Assembly (NCBI RefSeq): GCF_036231965.1
Contig: NZ_CP109499.1
Span: forward strand, 2,666,001-2,730,000
DNA from: Streptomyces sp. NBC_01428
Lineage (GTDB): Bacteria; Actinomycetota; Actinomycetes; Streptomycetales; Streptomycetaceae
Reading direction: 5' to 3'
Length of the DNA stretch: 64,000 nt
The position numbers and the translations under genes were made by a program. The notes under the pieces are model-generated. The model searched no databases. It was given only the letters and a program-made list of their open reading frames with translations, and had not been told where the DNA came from. Positions within the stretch are counted from its first letter, which is position 1. Each line of letters opens with the position of its first letter. Shown in pieces: positions 41,863-50,225 of the stretch.

Positions 41863-42750
41863 TCAGTGCTCGCGCGGAGCGGGCACGACGCGCTCCACCT
41901 CGGGGTGGACGGTCAGCAGCTGCCGCATCGCCGTCTCGGCAGCAGTGCCGTCGGCGGCTGCTAGGGCGTCCACGATGCGACCGTGGTGCCCCAGGGAGGC
42001 CTCGTTCGGTCGGTCACAGCCGGTGATCGGAGCTCCGGAGACCTGCAGAGCGGACGACACGATCCCGGAGAGGTGTTCCAGCATCCGGTTACCCGCGAGC
42101 TGGATGAGCAGCGAGTGGAACTCTGCGTCGGCCCGCGAGAACGTCAGGGAGTCACCCTGCGACATGGCGTGGCCCATGATCTCGACCATGTCGCCGAGCC
42201 TCTGCTGGATGTCCTCGCGTCCATGTCCGGCGGCGAGGCGCGCGGCGAGCGGCTCGATGGTCCAGCGGAGCTCGGCCAGCTCGCGACGCTGGTCGTCCCG
42301 CTGGGGGCCGAAGGCGCGCCACTCGATGATGTCCGGGTCCAGAAGGTTCCAGTCACTGACGGGACGCACGCGCGTGCCGACGTTCGGGCGGGCGCTGACC
42401 AGCCCCTTGGCCTCAAGGACGCGGAGGGACTCACGGACCACGGTCCGGGACACCTCGAATCGCTGGCCGATCTCCTCGGGCACGAGCGGACGGTCCGCGC
42501 CGAGGTCTCCGGAGACGATCATCTGACCGAGCTGCTGGACGAGTTGGCCGTGCAGCCCGCGTCCGCGGCTGCCCGCCGCGCGCCGGCCGACGCGGCCGAG
42601 CTCGGGCTCGGCGCTCTCCCACACGGGGGGACTCACGCGGTCGACACCGGGAGCTTCGGCATAGGGGTAACGGTCGAGTTCGCCCGGGCCTGCCAGGCCG
42701 GAGTCGGAGGAGCGGGCGGCGGTCATCATGGTCTGCGCAAGGGTACTCAC
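41863..42750 (-). CDS. whiH: WhiH, sporulation regulator (GntR family, FadR/FCD type)
   Basis: The 295-aa protein has the N-terminus and length of Streptomyces WhiH. A unique leader region (residues 1-60) precedes the winged helix (GLHGQLVQQLGQMIVSGDLGADRPLVPEEIGQRFEVSRTVVRESLRVLEAKGLVSARP, about 63-120). An FCD domain (about 140-285) has potential metal ligands in FHSLLIQ and HHGRIVDAL. WhiH is required for orderly sporulation septation in aerial hyphae and represses its own gene. I chose GTG 42750 (VSTLAQTMMTAA) for family length; the frame opens up to 42834 without a ribosome site. Position next to hrdB agrees with the known Streptomyces order. Confidence 0.93.
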   Translation of the reverse strand: MSTLAQTMMTAARSSDSGLAGPGELDRYPYAEAPGVDRVSPPVWESAEPELGRVGRRAAGSRGRGLHGQLVQQLGQMIVSGDLGADRPLVPEEIGQRFEVSRTVVRESLRVLEAKGLVSARPNVGTRVRPVSDWNLLDPDIIEWRAFGPQRDDQRRELAELRWTIEPLAARLAAGHGREDIQQRLGDMVEIMGHAMSQGDSLTFSRADAEFHSLLIQLAGNRMLEHLSGIVSSALQVSGAPITGCDRPNEASLGHHGRIVDALAAADGTAAETAMRQLLTVHPEVERVVPAPREH

Positions 42751-42842
42751 GGGTCTTTTGTCGGCGTGCTCCCCAACTCCCTTGAGGTCTTTGGTGAAAA
42801 GCACACGAAAGGGTGATCGCTCACCCCGTCGCAATTGACGCC

Positions 42843-42869
42843 TTATCGGAAAGAAATGGGCGTTCTTCG
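42843..42869 (-). promoter_or_regulatory. Sigma-WhiG-like promoter of whiH
   Basis: On the minus strand CGAA (-35), 15 nt, TCCGATAA (-10). The -10 matches the sigma-WhiG/FliA-type GCCGATAA at 7 of 8 bases and the spacing is right; the -35 is weaker against TAAA. whiH is known to depend on sigma-WhiG in S. coelicolor. The leader would be about 85 nt. Confidence 0.75.
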
Positions 42870-42912
42870 GGGAGTTGTGTACACAGCAGGAACGGAAGGG
42901 CCCGGATGGTCG

Positions 42913-44721
42913 TCACCGGACCCGGCTCCGCAGGGTCGTGAGCAGATATGCGCAGAGCAGAGCGGTCAGCGACAACGTCAGAGCACCGCCCACAGGTTGG
43001 GCGAGCACCTCCACGCCGGCCGCCAGATACCGCCCCCCTCCGAACGGCCACTGCACCAGAACCAGCTCCCGCAACCGCTCCGAGAACCCGGCCGCCGTCC
43101 GCACAGACGGGCCCTGCATGACCTTTTGTACGAGTGGTACGACGACGATCGGCACGGCGAGAACCGCGGCGAGTCCGGCCGGCGTCGAGCGGAAGATGCC
43201 GGCAGCCAGCACTCCGGCCCACGCGCACCCGACCACGAGCCCGATCCAACTGGCGCCCAGGGAGGGCCAGTCAGCGGGAACGCTCGTGAGCTCCCGTCCG
43301 TAGACGAGATAGAGCGTTTCGAGGTCGCACCCGACCGTGAGGACGGCGAGCAGCAGGGCGATGGCGGAGGCGACGAGGAGTTTGGCGGTGAGCAGTCCCA
43401 GCCGACGGGGGACGGTGCCGCGATCCGTGGCCAGGGCGGGGTGACGGAACTCCTCTCCGAACGCGAGGGCGCCCAGCAGCCCGGCGCCCAGTGCGGCCGG
43501 CGGCAGCGGGAGTTCCAGCGGCCAGGCGGCCAGCAGTCGCGCCTGGGGCGTGTGACCGATGCGGGCGAGGAGGACGGAAAGGACGGCCGAGGTGATGAGA
43601 ACGACCGCCGCGGTGAGATATCCGGTGCCGACCCCGGCGGACCGGCGCAGTTCGTAGCGCAGCGGGCGCAACGGACCCGGGGCGTGGCGTACGGCGATGG
43701 GCGGCGGCAGGGGCGAAAGGCCGCTCTCGGCCAGTGTTCGGGCGGGACGCGATGGCCGGGTCTGCGAATCGTCCGCCTGGCCGCTCCGCTGCTCCTCCTC
43801 CCCATCTGGCGTCTGCTCCCGCGTTTCGGGGGGATGCGCCGACGTGGGCCCCATGTCACCCACCTCGTCGGCGAGTTGGTGGACAAGGATGCCGTTCCGG
43901 AAGGCGGCCTCTCCGACATCGGCACACGTGCTGCCGTACACCGAGAGCCGGTTCCCCTCCTCGCGCACCACTTCGACGGAGCGTTGCGTGGTGCGGGCCT
44001 CCCTGGTCAGGAGTGCGCCGAGCCGGGCGGCGTGCGGGCTGCGCACGATCACGCGCGGACGGAGTCGGGTGCGGGCGAAGTCCGCGGCCTCCTGGTCCGC
44101 GACGAGCCGTCCCCGGTCCAGGGTGACGACCCGGTCGGCGGTCCGGGCGGTTTCCTTGGGGTCGGCCGTGGTGAACAGCACCGTGCCGCCCTGCGCGGCG
44201 TGGGCGCGCAGCATCCCGTGCAACCAGTGGGCCTCTCGAGGAGAGAGACCGTCCGCCGGATCATCGAGCACGAGGGTGTGCGGGTCGGACAGGAGCGCGG
44301 AGGCCAGCCCGAGGCGGCGGTCCATGCCGCGGGAGAGCGTGCTCAGCCGCTCGTCGCGGAGGCTGACGAGGCCCACCACTTCGAGCACTTCGTCCGCTCT
44401 GCGCACGGGCACGCCGACGGCGGCGCACAGCATGCGGAGTTGACCGCGCACCGTGCGGGCCGGATGACCGGGCACCTCGCCCATGACGACGCCGACCTCG
44501 CGCGACGGATGGGCGATCCGGTGCAGCGGCCGTCCCCGGAAGTAGGTGATTCCGCGGCCCTGTTGGAGTTCGAGCATGAGCTTCAACGCCGTCGTATGGC
44601 CCGAGTCCGGGGCTCCGAGAAGCGCTGTGACACGGCCCGCGTGCGCATCGAAGGACACGTCGTCGACGACGGGCGGGTGCTCCTTGCGGGTGCTGCTGGT
44701 CAGTCCGATGGCCTGGATCAC
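42913..44721 (-). CDS. Fused ABC-type protein with degenerate ATPase domain and membrane domain
   Basis: The 602-aa protein has an N-terminal ABC ATPase-like domain (about 1-210) and, after an acidic/Pro-rich linker (about 270-330), six or so helices of an ABC-2-type membrane domain. Every key ATPase motif is altered. Walker A is GAPDSGHTT (His for the essential Lys), the Q-loop region is GVVMGEVPGHP (no Gln), the signature is LSRGMDRR, Walker B ends LVLDDP (Asp for catalytic Glu), and the H-loop reads FTTADPKE (no His). It may be a pseudo-ATPase or structural protein. GTG 44721 has no Shine-Dalgarno; TATCTT 7 nt upstream suggests a leaderless start. It precedes whiH in the same direction. 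Confidence 0.87.
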   Translation of the reverse strand: MIQAIGLTSSTRKEHPPVVDDVSFDAHAGRVTALLGAPDSGHTTALKLMLELQQGRGITYFRGRPLHRIAHPSREVGVVMGEVPGHPARTVRGQLRMLCAAVGVPVRRADEVLEVVGLVSLRDERLSTLSRGMDRRLGLASALLSDPHTLVLDDPADGLSPREAHWLHGMLRAHAAQGGTVLFTTADPKETARTADRVVTLDRGRLVADQEAADFARTRLRPRVIVRSPHAARLGALLTREARTTQRSVEVVREEGNRLSVYGSTCADVGEAAFRNGILVHQLADEVGDMGPTSAHPPETREQTPDGEEEQRSGQADDSQTRPSRPARTLAESGLSPLPPPIAVRHAPGPLRPLRYELRRSAGVGTGYLTAAVVLITSAVLSVLLARIGHTPQARLLAAWPLELPLPPAALGAGLLGALAFGEEFRHPALATDRGTVPRRLGLLTAKLLVASAIALLLAVLTVGCDLETLYLVYGRELTSVPADWPSLGASWIGLVVGCAWAGVLAAGIFRSTPAGLAAVLAVPIVVVPLVQKVMQGPSVRTAAGFSERLRELVLVQWPFGGGRYLAAGVEVLAQPVGGALTLSLTALLCAYLLTTLRSRVR

Positions 44722-44846
44722 CCAAAGCAAGATAGCGCGACATATAGGAAATTCCGGGCACCATGCGGTTCATCGCGGACCTGCTTCATGGCACTGGTGA
44801 GAGCGCCGAGGCGCCAAGTCTCGAAACGGTGCCCGCTCCCTGCCCG

Positions 44847-45605
44847 TCAGACCTCGGGGCGCAGCATCGGCGGGTTGAGGAGCGTGGCACCGCCGGCGCG
44901 GAACAACTGGGCGGGGCGGCCGCCCTGGCGGGTGGTCGTGCCGCCTGTGGGCACCAGGAAGCCCGGCGTACCGGTCACCTTGCGATGGAAGTTGCGCGGG
45001 TCCAGCACCACACCCCACACCGCCTCGTAGACACGGCGCAGCTCGCCGACCGTGAACTCCGTCGGGCAGAAAGCAGTCGCCAGGGACGAGTATTCGATCT
45101 TGGAGCGGGCGCGCTCCACGCCGTCCGAGAGGATCTGGGTGTGGTCGAAGGCGAGGGGTGCGACCTGCTCCCCGTCCCGCCCGTACCCGCCCTGCTGGAG
45201 AAGCTCCTCGACCGGCGCCCAGCGGGCGCTGTTCGCGTCGCCGCCGGCCCGGGGCGCGGGCAGATCGGGGGCCAGCGCCAGGTGCGCGACACTGACCACC
45301 CTCATCCGGGGGTCCCGCTCGGGGTCGCCATAGGTCGCGAGCTGCTCGAGGTGCGCGCCGTTGTCCTGGGTGGGCAGGGAGGGGTCGTGTGCACTCAGGC
45401 CGGTCTCCTCGGCCAGTTCGCGCGCGGCGGCCTGGGCGAGATCCTCGTCGTCCCGTACGAAACCGCCGGGCAGCGCCCACCGTCCCTGGAAGGGCTGCTC
45501 CCCCCGCCGTACCGCCAACGCGCACAGGGCATGGCGGCGCACGGTCAGCACGACCAGGTCCACGGTCACGGCGAAGGGCGGAAAGGCTGACGGGTCGTAG
45601 GGCAT
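44847..45605 (-). CDS. NUDIX domain / winged-helix protein (NrtR-like regulator or hydrolase)
   Basis: The 252-aa protein has an N-terminal NUDIX domain with an intact box GFVRDDEDLAQAAARELAEETGL (GX5EX7REUXEEXGU), then a C-terminal winged helix (TEFTVGELRRVYEAVWGVVLDPRNFHRKV, about 180-208) as in NrtR-type regulators of NAD or sugar metabolism. It may keep hydrolase activity, since the box is complete. ATG 45605 is 6 nt after a TATGAT hexamer (minus strand), so the gene is probably leaderless, and a palindrome overlaps this promoter. The longer frame upstream would run through that promoter. Confidence 0.88.
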   Translation of the reverse strand: MPYDPSAFPPFAVTVDLVVLTVRRHALCALAVRRGEQPFQGRWALPGGFVRDDEDLAQAAARELAEETGLSAHDPSLPTQDNGAHLEQLATYGDPERDPRMRVVSVAHLALAPDLPAPRAGGDANSARWAPVEELLQQGGYGRDGEQVAPLAFDHTQILSDGVERARSKIEYSSLATAFCPTEFTVGELRRVYEAVWGVVLDPRNFHRKVTGTPGFLVPTGGTTTRQGGRPAQLFRAGGATLLNPPMLRPEV

Positions 45606-45618
45606 GCCGCGATCATAG

Positions 45619-45633
45619 TCGTCTGCCTGACGA
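45619..45633. promoter_or_regulatory. Palindromic operator in the NUDIX regulator promoter
   Basis: TCGTC-TGCCT-GACGA, 14 nt before the start codon and just upstream of the -10 TATGAT (45617-45612, minus). NrtR-type boxes in actinobacteria have the same GTCGTC...GACGA(C) character, so autoregulation is likely. Confidence 0.7.
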
Positions 45634-45736
45634 TAAACACCTCGTTCGTCAGCTCCGACCACGGATGATCGACTTCTGTCCGGTAACACCCCCCGGCCGT
45701 CGAGAGCTCCGGACGCAGTACGCGTTCCGGGGCACG

Positions 45737-47875
45737 TCACAGTCCCAACTGCAGCCCGTCACCCGCCTCCTCGACCATGGCGAGTCCCAGTCTGCTGACG
45801 CGCACGGAGAAGGGGGCCCCCGAGATCCGCAGGCCGGTGAGCCCGATCTCGCCCAGAGGCGCAGCTCGGAACGGACGCAGGGTGACCGTCCCGGCGGGCG
45901 CATCGGGGCGGATCCCGGCGAGCGTGCTGAGCAGCAGCACTCCGGCCGCCGCGGAGACGGCCGCCGGCCGTGACGCGGCCGGGTGCGATAGCGGGGCGCT
46001 GCCTTCCGTCCGCTGCTCTCCGGCGTACATGTCCGGGAGGCGGTGCCCGAAGGACCGGGCAGCCGCGAAGGCGCCGCACAACAGCGAGGCCGCCTCCTTC
46101 TCATAGCCCGCGGAGGCGAGCCCGGCGACCGCCACCGCTGTCTCCTGAACGCGCACGGCCCCCGCGCGGTGACCGAACGGGTTGTACGCCGCTTCCTTCG
46201 CCGCCAGGCTGCGCAGACCCCAGCCGGAGTCCATGGCGGGGCTTCCGAGCAGCCGGGCGAGCTGTTCGGTGCGCACCTTGTCGAGCAGACCGGGAGCCGA
46301 CTCACCGGAGCCGAGCAGTCCGGTGTCGAGGAGATGGGCGGCACTCGAGCCGAGCTGGGTCGCGAGACGCCCGTCCGGCGCCCGGGCGGCCGCCGGTCTG
46401 CCTCCGCCCAGGTCATCGGCCCAGAAGTCGTCACGGAAAGCCGTCCGCATGTCTTGAGCCCACTGCCGAAGTCCCAGACCCCCCGTCCGGCCGTATGTGT
46501 CGAGCAGATCGGCGCCGAGCAGAGCCGCACGGTGGGCGTGAGCCTGCGTCTCGCAGCGAAGGGGTCCGGTCGGCTGTGCGTCGGAGAGATACGTGCCGTC
46601 GCCGACCGTGGTCCGCAGCCATTCGAGGCAGCGCTCTGCCGCCGGGAGCAGTTCCTCCACCTCCTGTTCCGGGAGTCCCCATCGCCGGGCCTCCGCGAGG
46701 AGGACCGGGAAGAGGAGCGTCGCCTCGGTCGCCGTGCACCCGGGTGGTAGGTGTGGTCCCGCGTCCCGGAGCGGCCCCGGAATCAGCCCGGCACGCGGTC
46801 CGGGACCGGTGAGCTGGGTGCGGGCCAGGGTCCGCAGGGTGCCGACGGCGAGACGCGTCCCGAGGGGCAACGTCATCCGGGCCGCCACCAGGGCGTCGGC
46901 CGGTGCCAGCCCGCACCGCCACGGCGCGCCCGCCGCGAGGTGGATGTCGGTCGGGTGCCGGGGGTCGCGCAGCAGCAACGCCTGAAGATCCTCGACGGAT
47001 GTCCGCAGGAGGGCTTCCGCGCCGAGCCTGTCGCTCACTGCCCGCGCCGGGGCGAACGGGCTCGCCGCGCCCCGGCCGACGGCCCTGATCGGTCCTGCTC
47101 CGTCCAAGCGGACCCGCAGTTCCACGCTCCACGTACCGCCGGGCGGCAGTTCGACTTCCCACCGCAAGAGTCCCGCCGAGGCCAGTGCGTCGGCCGGCGG
47201 CGGGTCGGCGGTCACCGCAGCGTGTCCCGTGGCGGAGGACCAGCGGAGTCCGGCGGCATGGACGCTGGGTGCCAGCTCGGGTCCTGGGCGGCCGGACGCG
47301 ATGGAGCCCAGTTCCGCGAGATCCGTCCCGAGGGCGATCTCGACGGGCAGGCGCAGTGGGCGCGGCGACGAACTCCGCAGGGCGATCCGCTCGGTTCCGT
47401 CCGCATGGCGTGTCCGCTCGACGACCACATCCGGGTCGGGCCCCGCGTCAGGAGCCACCCGCAGGGTGCCCACGAAGCGGACCGCGTCGGCCGCGACCAT
47501 GCGTGCCTGCACGGGGAGTGGCTCCCTGCCGGCGACACTCAGTCGGCAGCGCGACAGGAGGCGCCGCCCCGCCCGATAGATCCCCTCCAGTCCACGGCCG
47601 TTCAGCTGCCCCTCGTCCGTGGAGACGGCCAGACCCGGAAGTGCGACGCAGATCAGAGCGGTGTGGGCGGGCGGCAGCACCCCCGTCCGACCGGGTACTC
47701 CAAGAGGCGCCTGTGGAACGGTCGGGCCACGCCCTCCTGGAAGGGAAGGCGCCCCGGTGTCCCGGATGCCCGCTCGGGTGGCCCCCGGGTCGCCCGCACG
47801 TCTGACGGATTGCGCGGTGTCGGTCGCGGACGGACGGACTTCGTCGGGGGCAGAGGACGGACTGGTCATGGGCAT
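45737..47875 (-). CDS. Glycogen debranching N-terminal domain protein / (alpha/alpha)6 glycosidase-like
   Basis: The 712-aa protein begins with a Ser/Pro/Thr-rich segment (1-75). A beta-rich domain of the glycogen-debranching N-terminal type follows (GLAVSTDEGQLNGRGLEGIYRAGRRLLSRCRLSVAGREPLPV, about 100-140; then VVVERTRHADGTERIALRS). The C-terminal (alpha/alpha)6 barrel has MTLPLGTRLAVGTLRTLAR, LLFPVLLAEARRWG and ATQLGSSAAHLLDTGLLG...VRTEQLARLLGSPAMDSGWGLRSLAAKEAAYNP. Homologues are annotated as amylo-alpha-1,6-glucosidase-like. No signal peptide. ATG 47875 follows GGAGGAAG; Met 47869 is also possible. Trehalose/glycogen metabolism is an inference from family only. Confidence 0.86.
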   Translation of the reverse strand: MPMTSPSSAPDEVRPSATDTAQSVRRAGDPGATRAGIRDTGAPSLPGGRGPTVPQAPLGVPGRTGVLPPAHTALICVALPGLAVSTDEGQLNGRGLEGIYRAGRRLLSRCRLSVAGREPLPVQARMVAADAVRFVGTLRVAPDAGPDPDVVVERTRHADGTERIALRSSSPRPLRLPVEIALGTDLAELGSIASGRPGPELAPSVHAAGLRWSSATGHAAVTADPPPADALASAGLLRWEVELPPGGTWSVELRVRLDGAGPIRAVGRGAASPFAPARAVSDRLGAEALLRTSVEDLQALLLRDPRHPTDIHLAAGAPWRCGLAPADALVAARMTLPLGTRLAVGTLRTLARTQLTGPGPRAGLIPGPLRDAGPHLPPGCTATEATLLFPVLLAEARRWGLPEQEVEELLPAAERCLEWLRTTVGDGTYLSDAQPTGPLRCETQAHAHRAALLGADLLDTYGRTGGLGLRQWAQDMRTAFRDDFWADDLGGGRPAAARAPDGRLATQLGSSAAHLLDTGLLGSGESAPGLLDKVRTEQLARLLGSPAMDSGWGLRSLAAKEAAYNPFGHRAGAVRVQETAVAVAGLASAGYEKEAASLLCGAFAAARSFGHRLPDMYAGEQRTEGSAPLSHPAASRPAAVSAAAGVLLLSTLAGIRPDAPAGTVTLRPFRAAPLGEIGLTGLRISGAPFSVRVSRLGLAMVEEAGDGLQLGL

Positions 47876-48238
47876 CGGATGGCTTCCTCCGCGCTCGGTG
47901 CGCCTGGAGCGCGTTCGGCGCCTGGTGGGTGGCGCCGTGGATTCGGGGGTGGCGTTGCGGCGCAACCCGGCCCCGGACTCCGCCACTCAGGTGAACGGGG
48001 CAGCCCCACCCGGGGTCACGCTTTCGCCCCCTCAGCCGACCGAATGGCGGCTGGCAGGGCGTTGGCGAACTCCGGCCGCCCCTGAGTCGTAGGGCCATCG
48101 CCTACCCCGGGCGAGCACAAGACGTCTTCACGGGCGGGGGCCTCACTGCTCTGCCGACCTCTCGACCATCTCGGGCCGCGAGGGATGAAGCCCCCGGTGT
48201 CCTCCGCACGCGCACACACAACTCCGCCGCCGCCCGGT
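47876..48238. other. Intergenic region without a supported gene
   Basis: About 363 nt between the debranching-like gene start and the DUF4192 stop, both on the minus strand. It contains GC-rich palindromic patches (for example GGGGCAGCCCCACCCGGGG near 47997-48016) but no gene with convincing codon bias. Confidence 0.4.
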
Positions 48239-50092
48239 TCACCCGTCCTCTTCCGCGCCTCGCCCGCCTCCGTCACCCGACGCGTGCAGCTGCCCGTCCG
48301 CCTTCGCCCCTGCTCGTCCCGGCCGATCTCCGACTCGGGAAGGCTGGACCGGGCGGCTCCCCTGGCCGCCTGCCGCTCCAGGACCGCGGCGGGGCGGCCT
48401 GACACTGGCGCTCACGCTCATACGGGCACGTCGGCGACGCCGAGAGGCTGGTGGCGGGGTCGGTGCCTCGAGCCCATGGGATTCCGTTTCCAGGTCTGGC
48501 TCCGGGTCCGCCGGCGAATGGGGCACACCGGGATCAGGTGACTGGACGTTCTGCGCCGGCCCGCGACCGGTCTGTTCCGCGCGGAGGCAGCGGCGGATGG
48601 ACTCCGGATCGAGGCCTTCGTTGCACGCCTGGTGCAGGAGACGGGCGAACAGGTAGTCGGGGTCGGAGCCGAGGGCCATCGCGAGTGCCTCTCGGGCCTC
48701 CAGTTCATCGCCGGTGGACCAGGCGACCCAGCCGGCGAGGGTGAGGGGTGCGGCCGCGTGCTCGCGGTAGGGGCCGACGCAGCGGCGGGCCAGAGCGCGC
48801 CACAGGCGCAGGGCCGGGCCTGCTTCGTCGCCCTCCATCCACTCCGCGGCGCGGTCGCGGGTCGTGCGGTCCTGGAGGGCGAGGATCAGTGTGGCGGCTT
48901 CTTCGTCCTCCAGGAGTCCGTCGTCACGCAGATCGGCGGGACGCATCCCGGGCACGGCGGGAGCGGCCGCCAGTCGGTCCCTGATCCGGCGGGCCAGTGC
49001 CAGGGCTTCTTCGGCCACCCCGGCGCGGCCTGCGTCGTCCAGGATCCTCGGGACGATCGCCATGCTGGCGGTGTCGAGAGCCACCTCCTGGCCCGGCGCG
49101 GCGGTGGTCTCCCAGGGAGTGAGCCTGGCCGTCAGCTCCCGCAGGGAACCGCGCACCTGAAGACCCGCGTAGGTCGCGGCAGCGGCCAGGACGGACGTGC
49201 CGGGAAGCCCCATCGACGAGCCCTCCGGCGGACAGCACCCCTGGCCGGGGCAGGTGTACGACCAGAAGCGGCCGTCGGAGATGCAGAGCGCCTCGATGAC
49301 CGGAACGTCGAGTCGTCCGGAGGCTGTGCGGAGCAACTGCGCGAGTGGGCGAAGCCTCTCCATGACGTCGTGCCCCGACTCACCGGCTCCGGGTTCCTGG
49401 CACAGGTAGGCGACCATGCTCTCGGGCCGGGCTCCGCGCCGCTCGCTTCCTTTGATCAGGCCCTGTGTCAGCTGTTCGGAGACGGACGGCCAGTCCTCCG
49501 CATGCGCGGGGATGCCCAGGCGGGCCCGGCCACCGAACCTGCCCCGTCGCTCCCGGTCGTGCAGCGCGACCAGCACGATGCTGTCCTCGGGGCGGTACCC
49601 CAGGAGATAGGGCAGCGCGTCGGCCAGCTCCGCCGGGCTCCGCAGGGTCACCTGATGCGTGACCTCGTGTTGCCCACCGGCAGCATCGGGGAGCGTCGGC
49701 AGGCCCCGATCCTCCGTCTCGTCGGGAATCGCCGGCCGGCCCGAGATCGCGGCGCCGGCCGGCCCGACTGCGTCACCGTCGCCCGTCGGACCGTCCGTGT
49801 GACCGCCTTCAGCGACTTGGCCCGCGTTGTGCTGGCGCTCCGCGCCGGAACCGCTGGTGCCGCCGACGTCGGCCGGGCGACCGGAGTACTCAGGCAGAGC
49901 GGAGTCGTCGCAGGCCGATCGACCGTGCGGGAGGCTCCAGCCGTCGGAGACAACTCGGTGACGCGTCCGGCTTCGGCCACCCTGTGCGTCGCTCCTAGCT
50001 GACCCGTCGTGCGTGCGGCCGGCGTCGAGAGCGCCCTGCGCTTCACTGTTCTCGTCACCGGACATGTCGGTCGCTTCGTCGTGATTCGTCAT
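48239..50092 (-). CDS. DUF4192 domain protein
   Basis: The 617-aa protein has a long polar N-terminus (1-145, rich in Asp/Gly/Ser). The DUF4192 domain follows (TLRSPAELADALPYLLGYRPEDSIVLVALHDRERRGRFGGRARLGI, about 150-195; FWSYTCPGQGCCPPEGS with Cys pairs, about 300; ALTLAGWVAWSTGDELEAREALAMALGSDPDYLFARLLHQACNEGL, about 480-530). The C-terminal tail is basic and disordered. DUF4192 is an actinobacterial family of unknown function. The start at ATG 50092 is tentative; ATG 50065 is an alternative. It is divergent from the RecQ helicase with two DnaA boxes between them. Confidence 0.87.
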   Translation of the reverse strand: MTNHDEATDMSGDENSEAQGALDAGRTHDGSARSDAQGGRSRTRHRVVSDGWSLPHGRSACDDSALPEYSGRPADVGGTSGSGAERQHNAGQVAEGGHTDGPTGDGDAVGPAGAAISGRPAIPDETEDRGLPTLPDAAGGQHEVTHQVTLRSPAELADALPYLLGYRPEDSIVLVALHDRERRGRFGGRARLGIPAHAEDWPSVSEQLTQGLIKGSERRGARPESMVAYLCQEPGAGESGHDVMERLRPLAQLLRTASGRLDVPVIEALCISDGRFWSYTCPGQGCCPPEGSSMGLPGTSVLAAAATYAGLQVRGSLRELTARLTPWETTAAPGQEVALDTASMAIVPRILDDAGRAGVAEEALALARRIRDRLAAAPAVPGMRPADLRDDGLLEDEEAATLILALQDRTTRDRAAEWMEGDEAGPALRLWRALARRCVGPYREHAAAPLTLAGWVAWSTGDELEAREALAMALGSDPDYLFARLLHQACNEGLDPESIRRCLRAEQTGRGPAQNVQSPDPGVPHSPADPEPDLETESHGLEAPTPPPASRRRRRARMSVSASVRPPRRGPGAAGGQGSRPVQPSRVGDRPGRAGAKADGQLHASGDGGGRGAEEDG

Positions 50093-50130
50093 GCGGTGAC
50101 CATCTCGCGGATCATGGGATTCCGGTTTTG

Positions 50131-50176
50131 CCTGTGGATAACCACGGCCATGATCACGCCAATGGTTGTCCACAGG
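50131..50176. promoter_or_regulatory. Two opposed DnaA boxes in a 14-bp inverted repeat
   Basis: TGTGGATAA (50133-50141, the complement of TTATCCACA) and TTGTCCACA (50166-50174) are both full matches to DnaA boxes; the second is the form preferred in Streptomyces oriC. They lie within the inverted repeat CCTGTGGATAACCA / TGGTTGTCCACAGG (13 of 14 paired), centred in the divergent DUF4192 - RecQ promoter region. Confidence 0.75.
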
Positions 50177-50225
50177 CGGACGGTCTCGTTCGCGGTTTGT
50201 CCGACCCATCGGGTTGCATGGGGCC

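Noticed and set aside
48016-48405. Hypothetical gene overlapping the 3' end of the DUF4192 gene
   Set aside because: Composition matches an out-of-frame shadow, with high Arg/Gly/Pro and no start signal.
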